The notes beneath the pieces are model-generated. The model searched no databases. It was not told the origin of the DNA and saw only the letters and a program-made list of their open reading frames with translations. Both the position numbers and the translations under genes were made by a program. Shown here piece by piece: positions 25,829-34,064 of a stretch of 64,000 nt of DNA. Position 1 is the stretch's first letter. Every line of letters begins with the position of its first letter. The stretch comes from Micromonospora phytophila (GTDB lineage: Bacteria > Actinomycetota > Actinomycetes > Mycobacteriales > Micromonosporaceae), in assembly GCF_023656545.1 (NCBI RefSeq), contig NZ_JAMOKF010000003.1, positions 18,842-82,841 of the forward strand, in the 5' to 3' direction.

Positions 25829-26625
25829 TCGTGTGGGGTCGGCGTCGGTGGTGACATCGTCGAGCCAGGCAATCGTAGAAGCGTGGCCCTTTCGACCCGG
25901 CTCCTGCGCTGCCACGCGGACGCGGGTAGTTCGGCGGCGATGCGGTCGGCGCGGAGGCGGACCTGCCGCCGTCGAGGGGCACCATGTGGCTGCGGGAGGC
26001 GGCCAGGACGTAACCCACGCGGTGTTGGCGCAGGTGGGCGCGGAAGACGCTGCTGTTGCCGTAGACCTCATCAGCGGCTGCCCACCCTGCCGACACGCCG
26101 GCGTCGACGGCCGCGGTGATCATGTCGGCGGCCAGCTCGGACTTCGTGGCGAAACTCGAGCTCGTCCGGGACACCGGCGTCCTGGCAGCGGTCCCGGTCA
26201 TCAGTCCACGACACCGGCAGGTGGACCCTGCGGTCGATCAGCGTGTGCCCATGCCGGCTGGCGTAGCCGCAGAACACCCCGACCCGCGCGTTCTCGATCC
26301 TGCCGGCGGTGCCGGTGTACTGGCGTTGCACCCCGACCGAGTGCACGCCCTTCTTCAGGCCGCCAGCCTCGTCGACGACCAGGACCGCCTCCGGGTCACC
26401 GAGCCGGTCGGCGACCACCTGCCGCAGGTCGTCGCGGACGACATCGGCATCCCACACCGCCCGGTAGAGCAGGCGCTGCATCGCATCCGGCCGGGCATGC
26501 CCAGCCTGCTCCGCCAGCTGCCGACACGTCTTGACCTCGATCTCGGCCAGCAGCCCGGTCACGAACGCCGCCGCCGTCCGCCGCGGCTCGACCCGCCCGA
26601 ACCGGCCCGCGAACGAAGCCAGCAC
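25800..26625 (-). pseudogene. IS701-family transposase, reverse copy (frameshifted, internally deleted)
   Basis: From a GTG at 26625: LASFAGRFGRVEPRRTAAAF, RLLYRAVWDADVVRDDLRQV, AVLVVDEAGGLKKGVHSVGV (first DDE aspartate region) and QRQYTGTAGRIENARVGVFC. A frameshift near 26165 is followed by ATKSELAADMITAAVDAGVS and NSSVFRAHLRQHRVGYVLAA, another shift, then LDDVTTDADP joined directly to TRRLDLELQP. About 150 residues, including the catalytic glutamate region, are missing. Not functional. Confidence 0.85.
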
Positions 26626-26804
26626 CCCGGGGACGACGATGACGACGACCGCGACAAATCCGGCGACGACGACGGACCCCGGCTTGGCCGTCGCCTACCA
26701 CGGGTGGACCGTGGCGGGCGGCGGCACGAAGACGTCCTTCAGACGGTCGCGACCCGCTCCTTCGGGACCGGCGGCCCTTCCTGGTCGAACTGGGTGCGGT
26801 ACAA

Positions 26805-27715
26805 CTCCTGGTACCGGCGGTGTGGGACGCCGACGCCGTCCGCGACGACCTGCGGCAACTGATCGCCGACCGGTTCGGTGACCCGGACGCGGTCCTGGTG
26901 GTCGACGAGACCGGTGATCTGAAGAAGGGCATACATTCTGTCGGGTGCAGCGCCAGTACACCGGCACCGCCGCGATCGAGAACAGCCAGGTCAGGGTGTT
27001 CCTGGGCTACGCCGGCCGGGACGGACACACCCTGATCGACCGACGGGTGTATCTGCCGGCGTCGTGGGCCGACGACCGTCAGCGGTGCCAGGCAGCCGGC
27101 GTGCCCGACGAGATCGGGTTCGCCACCCGCTGCGAGTTGGCCACGGACATGATCACCGCCGCCCTTGACGCTGGCGTTCCGGCGGGGCGGGCCGCCGCGG
27201 ACGAGGCCTACGGCAACAGCGCCACGTTCCGCGCCCACCTGCGCGAACACGGGCTCGGCTACGTCCTCGCGGTGTCCCGCAGCCACCTGGTCCCGCTTGA
27301 CGGCAAGACCCGGGTTCGTGCCGATCGGATCGCCGCCGACCTACCGGCATCGGCCTGGCAACGCCGCAACGCTGGTGCCGGATCCAAGGGCCCACGCTTG
27401 TACGACTGGGCCCGGCTGGACGACGTATGCACCAACGCTGACCCCGACGACGGCGGCCGACACAGCCCCTGATCCACCGCAACACCACCGCCCGTGAAAT
27501 GGCCTTCTACCGCTGCTGGACACCCAAGCCGGCCACCCTCGCCCAACTCGTCCGCGTCGCCGACATCCGTTGGACAGTCGACGAGAGCTTCCAGGGCGCA
27601 AAGGGTCAGGTCGGCCTGGACCAGCACCAGGTCCGCCGCTAGCCCGAGCCCGACGATCCCACTACACACGCCGCCTCAACCTCGAACTCCAGCCATGATC
27701 TCGAACGGCGACGGC
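26805..27715 (+). pseudogene. IS701-family transposase, forward copy (5-prime truncated, frameshifted)
   Basis: Starts within homology at VWDADAVRDDLRQLIADRFG, then VVDETGDLKKGIHSV; after a shift near 26945 QRQYTGTAAIENSQVRVFLG, HTLIDRRVYLPASWADDRQR, ADEAYGNSATFRAHLREHGL and YDWARLDDVCTNADP. Another frame continues RNTTAREMAFYRCWTPKPAT and WTVDESFQGAKGQVGLDQHQ (the ESF glutamate region), then jumps to a TRRLNLELQP-like end. It lacks the first 70 or so residues and a C-terminal segment. Similar to, but clearly diverged from, the reverse copy. Confidence 0.85.
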
Positions 27716-27723
27716 CGTACTAG
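27667..27723 (-). repeat. Right end of IS701 composite and CTAG target duplication
   Basis: Inverted counterpart of the end at 25777-25828, followed by CTAG at 27720-27723. Three bases beyond is the stop codon of the convergent phosphoesterase gene (27726), so the insertion sits exactly in the short tail-to-tail gap between two genes. Confidence 0.85.
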
Positions 27724-27725
27724 GG

Positions 27726-28517
27726 TCACCGGAGTTGAGTGAGCAGGATCCGGCCGCCCTCATAGACGCCGCCGTCGATGGCGATGACTCTGTCGTCGGC
27801 GTACGGCAGCGCAGCTGTGACGTCCTGCGGCGCCACGCCGAAGTGCTTGGTAAGGGTGCTGTGGCCGTGGACGAGCACGTTGCCCCCGAGCGTGCGCAGC
27901 ATCATCGATACGCGATCGTCAGGTTTCGCCAGCTCGGCGTCACGGAAGGCACCCCGATCGCTCAGCCGCCCACAGAAATCCAGCCATGCCGCGGGGTCGC
28001 TGGAGGTTAAGGCCATGGTGACTGCCGCGTTCACGGTGGCCACACTGGATCCAAGTTCCAGGTATCGGGCGGTGTCGGAGTGCACGAGCAGGAACCCGTC
28101 GACAACCGCGACCGCAGGCAGATGCGTCATCCACTCAATATGCTGCGGCGTCAGCCGGCGCAGGTCCTTCTCACGTCCGCCGAACCGCGCCCAGCCACCT
28201 CGAAACCCGCCGGGCTCGTCCCACCCGGCAACGGGCATGGTCCCGAACCGGTGCGCGGCGAGTAACTGCACCTCGTGGTTGCCCAACAGCGCCCCGACGT
28301 GGCCGCCCACGGCAGTTGCGGAGACTGCGAGCCGCTGGATGTCGTTGATGACGCCGATACCGTCCGGACCGCGATCGACGTAGTCGCCGAGCAGCCACAA
28401 CCGCGCGCCACCCCCGGACCAATGCCCAGTACGGTCGACGAGCCCGGCCTCGCGAAGCGACTCCCAGAACTCGGACCGGTGACCATGGATGTCCGCCACC
28501 ACGTACAGCGGCGTCAT
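27726..28517 (-). CDS. Calcineurin-like metallophosphoesterase (PPP-type phosphatase)
   Basis: 263 aa. All metal-binding motifs of the PPP/ApaH-like fold are present: DIHGH at residues 9-13, GDYVDRGPDG, GNHEVQLL, HSDTARYLE and VHGHSTL. It probably dephosphorylates proteins or diadenosine/nucleotide phosphates with two metal ions. Its start overlaps the stop of the DinB-like gene by 4 bases, so the two are co-translated. Its 3-prime end lies 3 bases from the IS701 target duplication. Confidence 0.92.
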   Translation of the reverse strand: MTPLYVVADIHGHRSEFWESLREAGLVDRTGHWSGGGARLWLLGDYVDRGPDGIGVINDIQRLAVSATAVGGHVGALLGNHEVQLLAAHRFGTMPVAGWDEPGGFRGGWARFGGREKDLRRLTPQHIEWMTHLPAVAVVDGFLLVHSDTARYLELGSSVATVNAAVTMALTSSDPAAWLDFCGRLSDRGAFRDAELAKPDDRVSMMLRTLGGNVLVHGHSTLTKHFGVAPQDVTAALPYADDRVIAIDGGVYEGGRILLTQLR

Positions 28518-29038
28518 GCCGCTGCCGCCAGCTCACCCAAGTGAATGGCCGCATGCCAGTACGGCTCATGGCCTGGGACGGTCATGACGTACTGCGCCAG
28601 CTCACTCATCGACCGTGATCTGCCGCCCGGCAGATCGACCGGCGCCGACCACCGCTCCTCGTCGTATCGGCTCAGGTCGTCGATCAGCGCGCCCCGCACC
28701 ACCTGAAACCGGTGCACGACCAGTTCCACGGGCAACTCCCGCCCAGCCATCACGCCGGAACGGTTGAGCCGCGTGCCGACCTGAGGCTCCTCCCAGCGCG
28801 CGTCCAGGCTCCAGTGCGCACGCCCTTGGCGCGCCTCGGCCAATACGGCGAGGTTGATCTCGTCCCACATCAGCACGTGTGCGACCAGATCACGCAGCGA
28901 TTCGCAGAAGTCACCGAGAGGACCACCACGCACCCGATACCCTGCGGACAGCTCCTCCTCTGTCCGATCCGCGATCCGGTCCATCAGCACGTCCCGGTCG
29001 GCGGCCAACCGCCGCATCGTCTCGTCGAGCGTCAACAT
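28514..29038 (-). CDS. DinB/mycothiol-dependent enzyme-like four-helix protein
   Basis: 174 aa from the ATG at 29038; the frame open further upstream overlaps no ribosome site. Helical DinB-type protein: LDETMRRLAADRDVLMDRIA, LRDLVAHVLMWDEINLAVLA, YDEERWSAPVDLPGGR and a late GHEPYWHAAIHLGEL. The triad of histidines (AHVLMWDE, HRFQV, HAAIHLGE) fits the metal site of the family, which in actinobacteria includes mycothiol S-transferases and maleylpyruvate isomerases. Coupled to the downstream phosphatase gene. Confidence 0.82.
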   Translation of the reverse strand: MLTLDETMRRLAADRDVLMDRIADRTEEELSAGYRVRGGPLGDFCESLRDLVAHVLMWDEINLAVLAEARQGRAHWSLDARWEEPQVGTRLNRSGVMAGRELPVELVVHRFQVVRGALIDDLSRYDEERWSAPVDLPGGRSRSMSELAQYVMTVPGHEPYWHAAIHLGELAAAA

Positions 29039-29100
29039 GGCGGCCACGGTAGGAGGTACCGCTGGCCGGCAGCCAATGCCTGCCAGTCTTCGGCAGGGAA

Positions 29101-30177
29101 TCACCGGCGGAGCACGTCGAGCAGGTCGGCTCCGATCGTCTGGATGGCAGACGCCTCGAGGGAGTACCGGACAAAATGCCCAACCCGTTCCGCGCGAACC
29201 AGTCCAGCGACGCGCAGGGCGGACAGGTGCTTGGTCACTGCGGTCTCGTCGAGGCGCCAGAGCCGGGCGATCTCCCGCGCTGACCTGGGCTCGACCGCGA
29301 TCGCGCGGCACACCTCCAGGCGCGCCGGATGAGCGAGCACGTCGAGCCGCCGCAGGGTCAGTCGCCGGTCGGCCGCACGTTCCGGCGGCGGGAACGGGTA
29401 GTGCACCACCACCGGACGGCCCGCCTCGTCGGCGACGTACACATGTGGAGTGCCGAAGACGGTGGGGACCAGCACCAGCCCACGTTCGGACACCGCCAGC
29501 GACTTGCTCTGCACCTTGTCTATGGCGACGCGGCCGTCCTCACCGACGGCCATCGCAGGAGACAAGCCAGACAATGCGGCGCGGAGGCCGCCACGCGCAC
29601 TCGTGCGCGACCGCGACCGCACCTCACCACGTAAGGCGGGCTCAATTTGGCGCCACTCATCCGCGAAGAAGGCCGACCAGCAGTTCTCCAGAAGGCCGAC
29701 CACGGCGGCCTGCGCCGCGCCAGGCTTCTCCAGGAACAGTCGCACCGCCCGCACCGCCCCCGCTCCCCGCGCCCGCGTCAGAGCCACCAATTCGGCACAC
29801 ACGCGATGGTCGGCCAAGTCGCCGGATCGACCGCCCACCCGCAGCAGCGGTCGAAGCATTGCAGCGGCGAACTGTGCGGGAGGCATCCTCCGGAGCGCCG
29901 TCACCGCCTGCTCCCAGCCGGAGGCTAGCGGCAGTGTCGGATCCGCGAGCACGGTCGCGCGGACCGCCCGTACCGCGAACGACCATGCGTCCAACTCTGC
30001 GGCCAGGTCGTCTGGCAACTCACCGAGGACTCGCGCCGCCCACTCCGCACGCTCCGGGTGATGCTCGGCACCAACCAGCACATGCCATGCCCAGGCCAGC
30101 TCCACCATCGGCGAGACCGCGAACGTCACCGCTGCGGCCCGATCTGCAGGAAGCTGAAACGTGATCGGCACGACCAC
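29101..30177 (-). CDS. DUF5937/ArsR-type HTH transcriptional regulator
   Basis: 358 aa. The N-terminal 240 residues form an alpha-rich domain found in actinobacterial regulators (DUF5937: FAVSPMVELAWAWHVLVGAE, WSFAVRAVRATVLADPTLP). The C-terminal 90 residues are an ArsR-like winged helix (LRRLDVLAHPARLEVCRAIA, SAREIARLWRLDETAVTKHL, RAERVGHFVRYSLEASAI). The exact start is unsure: GTG at 30177 or 30171. It sits 62 bases upstream of the DinB/phosphatase pair in the same direction and may control it. Confidence 0.85.
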   Translation of the reverse strand: MVVPITFQLPADRAAAVTFAVSPMVELAWAWHVLVGAEHHPERAEWAARVLGELPDDLAAELDAWSFAVRAVRATVLADPTLPLASGWEQAVTALRRMPPAQFAAAMLRPLLRVGGRSGDLADHRVCAELVALTRARGAGAVRAVRLFLEKPGAAQAAVVGLLENCWSAFFADEWRQIEPALRGEVRSRSRTSARGGLRAALSGLSPAMAVGEDGRVAIDKVQSKSLAVSERGLVLVPTVFGTPHVYVADEAGRPVVVHYPFPPPERAADRRLTLRRLDVLAHPARLEVCRAIAVEPRSAREIARLWRLDETAVTKHLSALRVAGLVRAERVGHFVRYSLEASAIQTIGADLLDVLRR

Positions 30178-30180
30178 ACC

Positions 30181-30734
30181 CTATTGGTCGCTAAGACGGC
30201 GAACGCCAACGGCGTGATCAGGTCGAAGTTGCCGTTGTTGAGAAAACCCCGCTGGGCCGTGTCCACGCGGGACGTGTCCGAGTGGGCCGCCTCCTTTCTC
30301 ATCTCGATGACCCGCTCGTCGAGGAAGGCGTAGAGCCAGGCCCGCTCGTCGCCGCCCTGAGCCGGAGGCTTCGCCCGGGCGAGAGCGCGGTTGCGGATTG
30401 CCCGCATGCCCGCGTACCCGTGCATCAGCGCGGCGTCGTAGTAGGCGAACTGACCGAGCGCGCGGACCTGATGGGACTTGCCGTCGCGTACCGACGGGTT
30501 GAAGTAGACGCTGTCCCGCTCGGCCTCCTGGGCGGCCCGGAACAAGGTGTCGGTGACCGCGGCCCGCCAGTCGCGGGGGAAGTTGGGATCGAGGCCGGCG
30601 TGCGAGTCGCTGCCGTTGACGGCGGGCAGCGCCGGCAGGTACGCGGCCAGCACGTTGCCGGGCTTGGCGCGCGTGTACGCCTCGACAAGTTGCAGCATGT
30701 GGCCGGTGCCGGAGCAGAAGCCGATGCGGGACTT
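30181..30734 (-). pseudogene. GH46 chitosanase, 5-prime truncated and frameshifted
   Basis: Reads RIGFCSGTGHMLQLVEAYTR, KPGNVLAAYLPALPAVNGSD, QAEERDSVYFNPSV-like text (AQEAERDSVYFNPSVRDGKS), FAYYDAALMHGYAG and RGFLNNGNFDLITPLAFAV, the body of family 46 chitosanases. The signal peptide and the first 60-80 residues with the catalytic glutamate are missing, and the join lies right at the stop of the upstream membrane protein gene. A small indel in the last codons changes the FAVYGDQ-type ending. A dead secreted enzyme. Confidence 0.8.
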
Positions 30735-30740
30735 TAAGGC

Positions 30741-31346
30741 TCAGGACGCAGGCATGACGCCGAGGGCGGCCAGCAGCATGGGCACGGCCAGCAGGATCAC
30801 ACCCAACGCCACTGGTGCGCCGAGCGCGCCGAGGACGACGACGCCCTTCCGGAGTCCGAAGCGCCGCGAGTATGAGATCGCCAAAATGCCGTAGCCGGCC
30901 GCAACCAACAGGAAAAAGAGCACGTAAGCGACTCCGGCCAGGTCGATCTGGTCGGCGCTGCCCGCCAGGCCCGAGGCCATGCCGATCGCTTGCACCACGC
31001 TGCCCAAGGCGTACACGGCGAGCATCGCAAACGCTCCCCACAACAACACGCCCAGAAACACCGGAGGAAGAAATCTCGGGCGGCTGGCGACCGACAACAG
31101 TGCCACAGCCGCGCCCACCGCCTTGAGCCCGACGACAAGCCAGTTCATCACGGCGATCCCGGTGGAATACTCGGCATAGGGACCGTCGGCGAAGTGGTCG
31201 GTCAGCTCGAAGACGATGTTGACGACCGCGAACCCGATGCAGCACAGGGCCATCAGACGACCTGTCGCGGTGATGCCGATGCCGGGTCGCGCAGGGGCCT
31301 GGGGACGATCGGTTGCGAAAGCAGTGGCTGCCATCCCGGTAGTCAA
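30741..31346 (-). CDS. Multi-pass membrane protein of unknown function
   Basis: 201 aa with about five hydrophobic helices (roughly residues 30-50, 66-84, 92-118, 136-156, 168-195). Text such as ALCCIGFAVVNIVFELTDHF, AVMNWLVVGLKAVGAAVALL and FFLLVAAGYGILAISYSRRF reads like actinobacterial small integral membrane proteins annotated as hypothetical. No transporter or enzyme motif. Several ATG codons lie near the start; the first is taken. Downstream it runs directly into the chitosanase remnant. Confidence 0.7.
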   Translation of the reverse strand: MTTGMAATAFATDRPQAPARPGIGITATGRLMALCCIGFAVVNIVFELTDHFADGPYAEYSTGIAVMNWLVVGLKAVGAAVALLSVASRPRFLPPVFLGVLLWGAFAMLAVYALGSVVQAIGMASGLAGSADQIDLAGVAYVLFFLLVAAGYGILAISYSRRFGLRKGVVVLGALGAPVALGVILLAVPMLLAALGVMPAS

Positions 31347-31665
31347 CAGCAGTCCTGCAGCCAGGTCCTCCCTCCCAAGGGGGAAGTCGACAACATGGAT
31401 TAGCGCTGAAGTGCGAGTCGCGGTGGCGACCGGACCCGTGAGCGGTGCCCACGCTTCGTCCCGAAGTACTGACCATCACGGGTGGCCGCCCCAGCGGCCC
31501 GGGAGCAGCCCAGCGGAGCGGCAGCGGGAAATGCAGGGCGAGGGGTTTGGCGGCGCGTGCGGACCGTTGCGAGCGTTGGGGGCCGCCTTGACGAGCTGGC
31601 ACGGGCGCGATCGGGCACGGAAGTCCCCGGAGGGCGGGAAACGATGGCTGTTCCGGATCATCCGC
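31347..31665. other. Gene-free stretch, nothing recognised
   Basis: About 320 bases between the membrane protein start and the NTF2-like gene end. No domain, repeat or clear terminator seen; probably the promoter region of the membrane protein gene plus decayed sequence. Confidence 0.4.
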
Positions 31666-32058
31666 TCAGCCTTCACCGAGACGGGCGGTGGTCGGCTGCG
31701 CCGGCCAGAAAGGCCATTCCTCGAACGATCTGCAGCGCCCGTCCTCGGCGAAGCGCATGATCCACAGGTCGCGGTACTCATGGTCGACCGGGTTGCCGTA
31801 CTGGACCTCCACCCGCGCCACCGCAGTGTCGCCCTCGATCGCAACGATCTCGCTGATCATCTCAAATACCTCGTCGGGGCCGGCGCGCTCGTCTTCCCAC
31901 ATCCGGGCTATGGCCGGCAGGCCGATGACCGGTGAATGGTAAGGCCCCTGCAGATAGCTCGCCTCTGCGGTGAAGATCGTGGCGAGCGCCTCCGTCCCCG
32001 GCGTCCGCCACGCATGCTCGTAGGCCGCGAGCCAGCCAGTCACCTGCTTCCTGTCCAT
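31666..32058 (-). CDS. NTF2/SnoaL-like fold protein
   Basis: 130 aa from the ATG at 32058. MDRKQVTGWLAAYEHAWRTP, IFTAEASYLQGPYHSPVIGL, MWEDERAGPDEVFEMISEIV and YRDLWIMRFAEDGRCRSFEE-WPFWP define a DUF4440/SnoaL-like protein; the ending EEWPFWP is common in this subgroup. Function unknown; usually a ligand-binding or steroid-isomerase-like fold. No operon partner. The longer in-frame extension to 32247 lacks family features. Confidence 0.82.
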   Translation of the reverse strand: MDRKQVTGWLAAYEHAWRTPGTEALATIFTAEASYLQGPYHSPVIGLPAIARMWEDERAGPDEVFEMISEIVAIEGDTAVARVEVQYGNPVDHEYRDLWIMRFAEDGRCRSFEEWPFWPAQPTTARLGEG

Positions 32059-32350
32059 AGGTATCCACCCTGCCACTTGAACAGGCGCTGCCGGGGCGCC
32101 CGAGGCGTCAGCCGAACCGGTGGGAGCAAGAGGCGGTAGGCGGAGGTCCGCACGAGCGACGCCCCACCTGCTCCCCCGAACCGGCTCGCACCGGGCCGCC
32201 GACTGCCGACCGATCGTGAGCTGCCGGCCCAGTGCCTCGGCCGGCACCAGTGCAGGCTCCCGCCGGTCGACTGGGGAGCGCGCTCATGAACGCCACGCAT
32301 TGTCAGCGGCAGGAGAGCGCGTGTTGGGGCGGTTGATCCAGTGCGGCAGA

Positions 32351-33268
32351 TTAGGGAACGATCACTACGCCGCCCCGCACGCCGCCTTGGGCCAGCCGGT
32401 TGTGGGCCGTTGCCGCGTCGGCGAAGGAGTAAACACCGGCGACCCGTAGCGGGAGGTCACCGCTTTCTACCAATTTCACAAGTTCGCCTAGCCGGCTGCT
32501 GTCCGGCAGTACGTCCAGTGCGAACGTCCGGATTCCCCGCACCGGCTCCGGGCGCAGCGGGGGTGAGGCGGCCACGTAGCCGCCTTCGTCCCTGACCAGT
32601 TCCATCAGTGACGGGCCGATCAGTGCCAGGTCGACAACCGCGTCGAAGCTGCCCGGCGCTGCCGCGATCGGATCGTCCGAGCGTGGCACGAACGCCGCGC
32701 CCTGCGACTCGACGAACTCGCGGTCGTCAGCCCCCGCTATTCCTGTGGCGTGCAGGCCGGCGACTCGGGCCAGTGCCAGGGTGAATCCGCCGACCTGGCC
32801 CGCGGCGCCGGTGACGAGCACGGACGAGCCCGTCGGGAGCGCGAGCAGGTCGAGGGCCTGGGCGGCGGCGAGGCCGTTGGTCGGCAGGGTCGCGGCCTCG
32901 CTGGCGGGAATCCCGGTGGGCGCGGCGGTCAGCCATGCGGCCTCGAGGACCACATACTCCGCGTGGGCACCGACCGTGGTGCGCAGCCAGGGCGAGAAGC
33001 CGATGACATCGTCATCCGCAGTGAGATCTCCGACGGACGGACCCACCGCATCGACCGTGCCTACCACGTCCCAGCCGGGTACGTACGGCAGCCCGGCCGG
33101 CAGTGGTGCCGGGAATCGACCGGCGCGAATCATGAGGTCAACCGGGTGCACGACGGACGCGGCGACCCGTACTCGCACCTGCCCCGGCCCCGGCTCCGGC
33201 ACCGGCAAGCCCGCCGCCACGCGTAAAACCTCCGGACCTCCGAACTGTGCATAGCTGACTGCGCGCAT
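32351..33268 (-). CDS. NADP-dependent quinone oxidoreductase, MDR superfamily
   Basis: 305 aa from the ATG at 33268. Medium-chain reductase without zinc ligands: VSYAQFGGPEVLRVAAGLPV, PEPGPGQVRVRVAASVVHPV, YVPGWDVVGTVDAVG and the NADP motif VTGAAGQVGGFTLALA; ends HNRLAQGGVRGGVVIVP. It reduces quinones or similar alpha,beta-unsaturated carbonyls. Divergent from a DUF24/HxlR regulator with a palindromic intergenic region, the same layout as the redox-sensing QorR/Qor2 pair of Corynebacterium. Confidence 0.92.
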   Translation of the reverse strand: MRAVSYAQFGGPEVLRVAAGLPVPEPGPGQVRVRVAASVVHPVDLMIRAGRFPAPLPAGLPYVPGWDVVGTVDAVGPSVGDLTADDDVIGFSPWLRTTVGAHAEYVVLEAAWLTAAPTGIPASEAATLPTNGLAAAQALDLLALPTGSSVLVTGAAGQVGGFTLALARVAGLHATGIAGADDREFVESQGAAFVPRSDDPIAAAPGSFDAVVDLALIGPSLMELVRDEGGYVAASPPLRPEPVRGIRTFALDVLPDSSRLGELVKLVESGDLPLRVAGVYSFADAATAHNRLAQGGVRGGVVIVP

Positions 33269-33289
33269 CGCCGTGCCTTTCCGCTGAAT

Positions 33290-33345
33290 GTCATGGTCAC
33301 CATGACGGTAGGTATCCATGGGCACTGTGAGAAAGTAGGTACCTG
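33290..33345. promoter_or_regulatory. HxlR-type operator region
   Basis: A perfect 8+8 dyad GTCATGGT-C-ACCATGAC at 33290-33306 is followed by direct repeats GTAGGTA at 33307-33313 and 33335-33341, the second continuing into the palindrome AGGTACCT. GTAGGTA-type boxes are typical of HxlR/DUF24 operators. The region lies between the divergent quinone reductase and HxlR starts. Binding is inferred. Confidence 0.65.
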
Positions 33346-33379
33346 GAAGTGCCTAGGGCACTGGCGGAGGTGGTGGAAC

Positions 33380-33778
33380 ATGGCGACGACGACCGCTGGG
33401 CAACGACGAGAGCAGGCCAAACGCGACTATGACGCCTTCCTGGCGGGCTGCCCGACCCGGGAACTGCTGAGCACGCTCACCGACAAATGGGCGGCGCTGG
33501 TGATCGCGGCGCTCGCCAGCGGCCCGCAGCGGCACAGCGAGCTCGCCCGCCGCATCGCCGGCGTCAGCCAGAAGATGCTCACCCAGACCCTGCGCACACT
33601 GGAACGCGACGGTCTGCTCACCCGCACCGTAACCGCGTCGGTACCGGCCCGCGTCGACTACGCGCTCACCCCGCTCGGCCACGACCTGTTCCCGGTGATG
33701 GTCGCGATCAAGACCTGGGCAGAGACACACATGGATCGCGTCTTTCAGGCCCGCGCACAGTTCGACGCGCGATCATGA
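33380..33778 (+). CDS. HxlR/DUF24-family regulator (QorR-like)
   Basis: 132 aa from the ATG at 33380 (GGAGG about 10 bases upstream). Winged helix: LLSTLTDKWAALVIAALASG, PQRHSELARRIAGVSQKMLT, LRTLERDGLLTRTVTASVPA. A single conserved cysteine (Cys24, in LAGCPTREL) precedes the recognition region, as in redox-sensing QorR/YodB proteins, which form intersubunit disulfides under quinone or disulfide stress. It likely represses the divergent quinone reductase gene and itself. Confidence 0.92.
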   Translation: MATTTAGQRREQAKRDYDAFLAGCPTRELLSTLTDKWAALVIAALASGPQRHSELARRIAGVSQKMLTQTLRTLERDGLLTRTVTASVPARVDYALTPLGHDLFPVMVAIKTWAETHMDRVFQARAQFDARS

Positions 33779-33860
33779 AGCGCGGGCGTGGCGGGGCGCG
33801 GTGAACACGATGGTTTTGGCGGCCTCGATCTGGCGTATGGAGATGTCCCACCAGTAGCCA
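33773..33860 (-). pseudogene. Short remnant of an uncharacterised mobile-element-associated protein
   Basis: Reverse strand reads YWWDISIRQIEAAKTIVFTA-PRHARAS. The phrase YWWDIS-RQIE--TIVF-APR resembles the N-terminal part of a large actinobacterial hypothetical protein often found near transposons. Only about 28 residues are left. The assignment rests on memory of the motif and is uncertain. Confidence 0.3.
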
Positions 33861-33874
33861 TCCACGCCATCGCG

Positions 33875-34020
33875 CTGACCCGCATACGAAGTTGTCCTCG
33901 AACCCGGGCCTACGTTCAGCGACGCACCGCGGAGGGGCCGCGGAGGGAAAGACCCCACGAGAGATCCACCGCTGTCTCAAGCGGTACATCGCCCGCGAGC
34001 TCCACCGCCAGCGGTCCGCT
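33875..34020 (+). pseudogene. Transposase C-terminal remnant (IS110-like tail)
   Basis: One frame gives PRTRAYVQRRTAEG; after a shift near 33940 a second frame gives GKTPREIHRCLKRYIARELH. This is the ending RTRAYVxRRTxEGxxxxEIxRCLKRYxARE seen in actinobacterial IS110-type transposases. About 45 residues remain, so it is inert. Confidence 0.55.
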
Positions 34021-34064
34021 CCGCGATGCGGCGTCGCGAAGCAGACCGGACGGTCGGAAATCAC

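Larger units (their letters stand above)
25781..27719. mobile_element. Head-to-head composite of two degraded IS701-family elements
   Basis: 1939 bp bounded by inverted ends TACGGC... and a 4-bp CTAG duplication. It contains two related IS701-type transposase wrecks in divergent orientation: a reverse one (about 25800-26625) and a forward one (about 26805-27715). In each, the text after the C-terminal TRRLxLELQP stop runs out to the outer end, so both outer ends correspond to the same (3-prime) end of the parent element. Both copies carry internal deletions that rejoin at the same TRRLxLELQP point. The central 26640-26800 spacer contains a GAC/GAT-rich low-complexity run. Confidence 0.75.
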
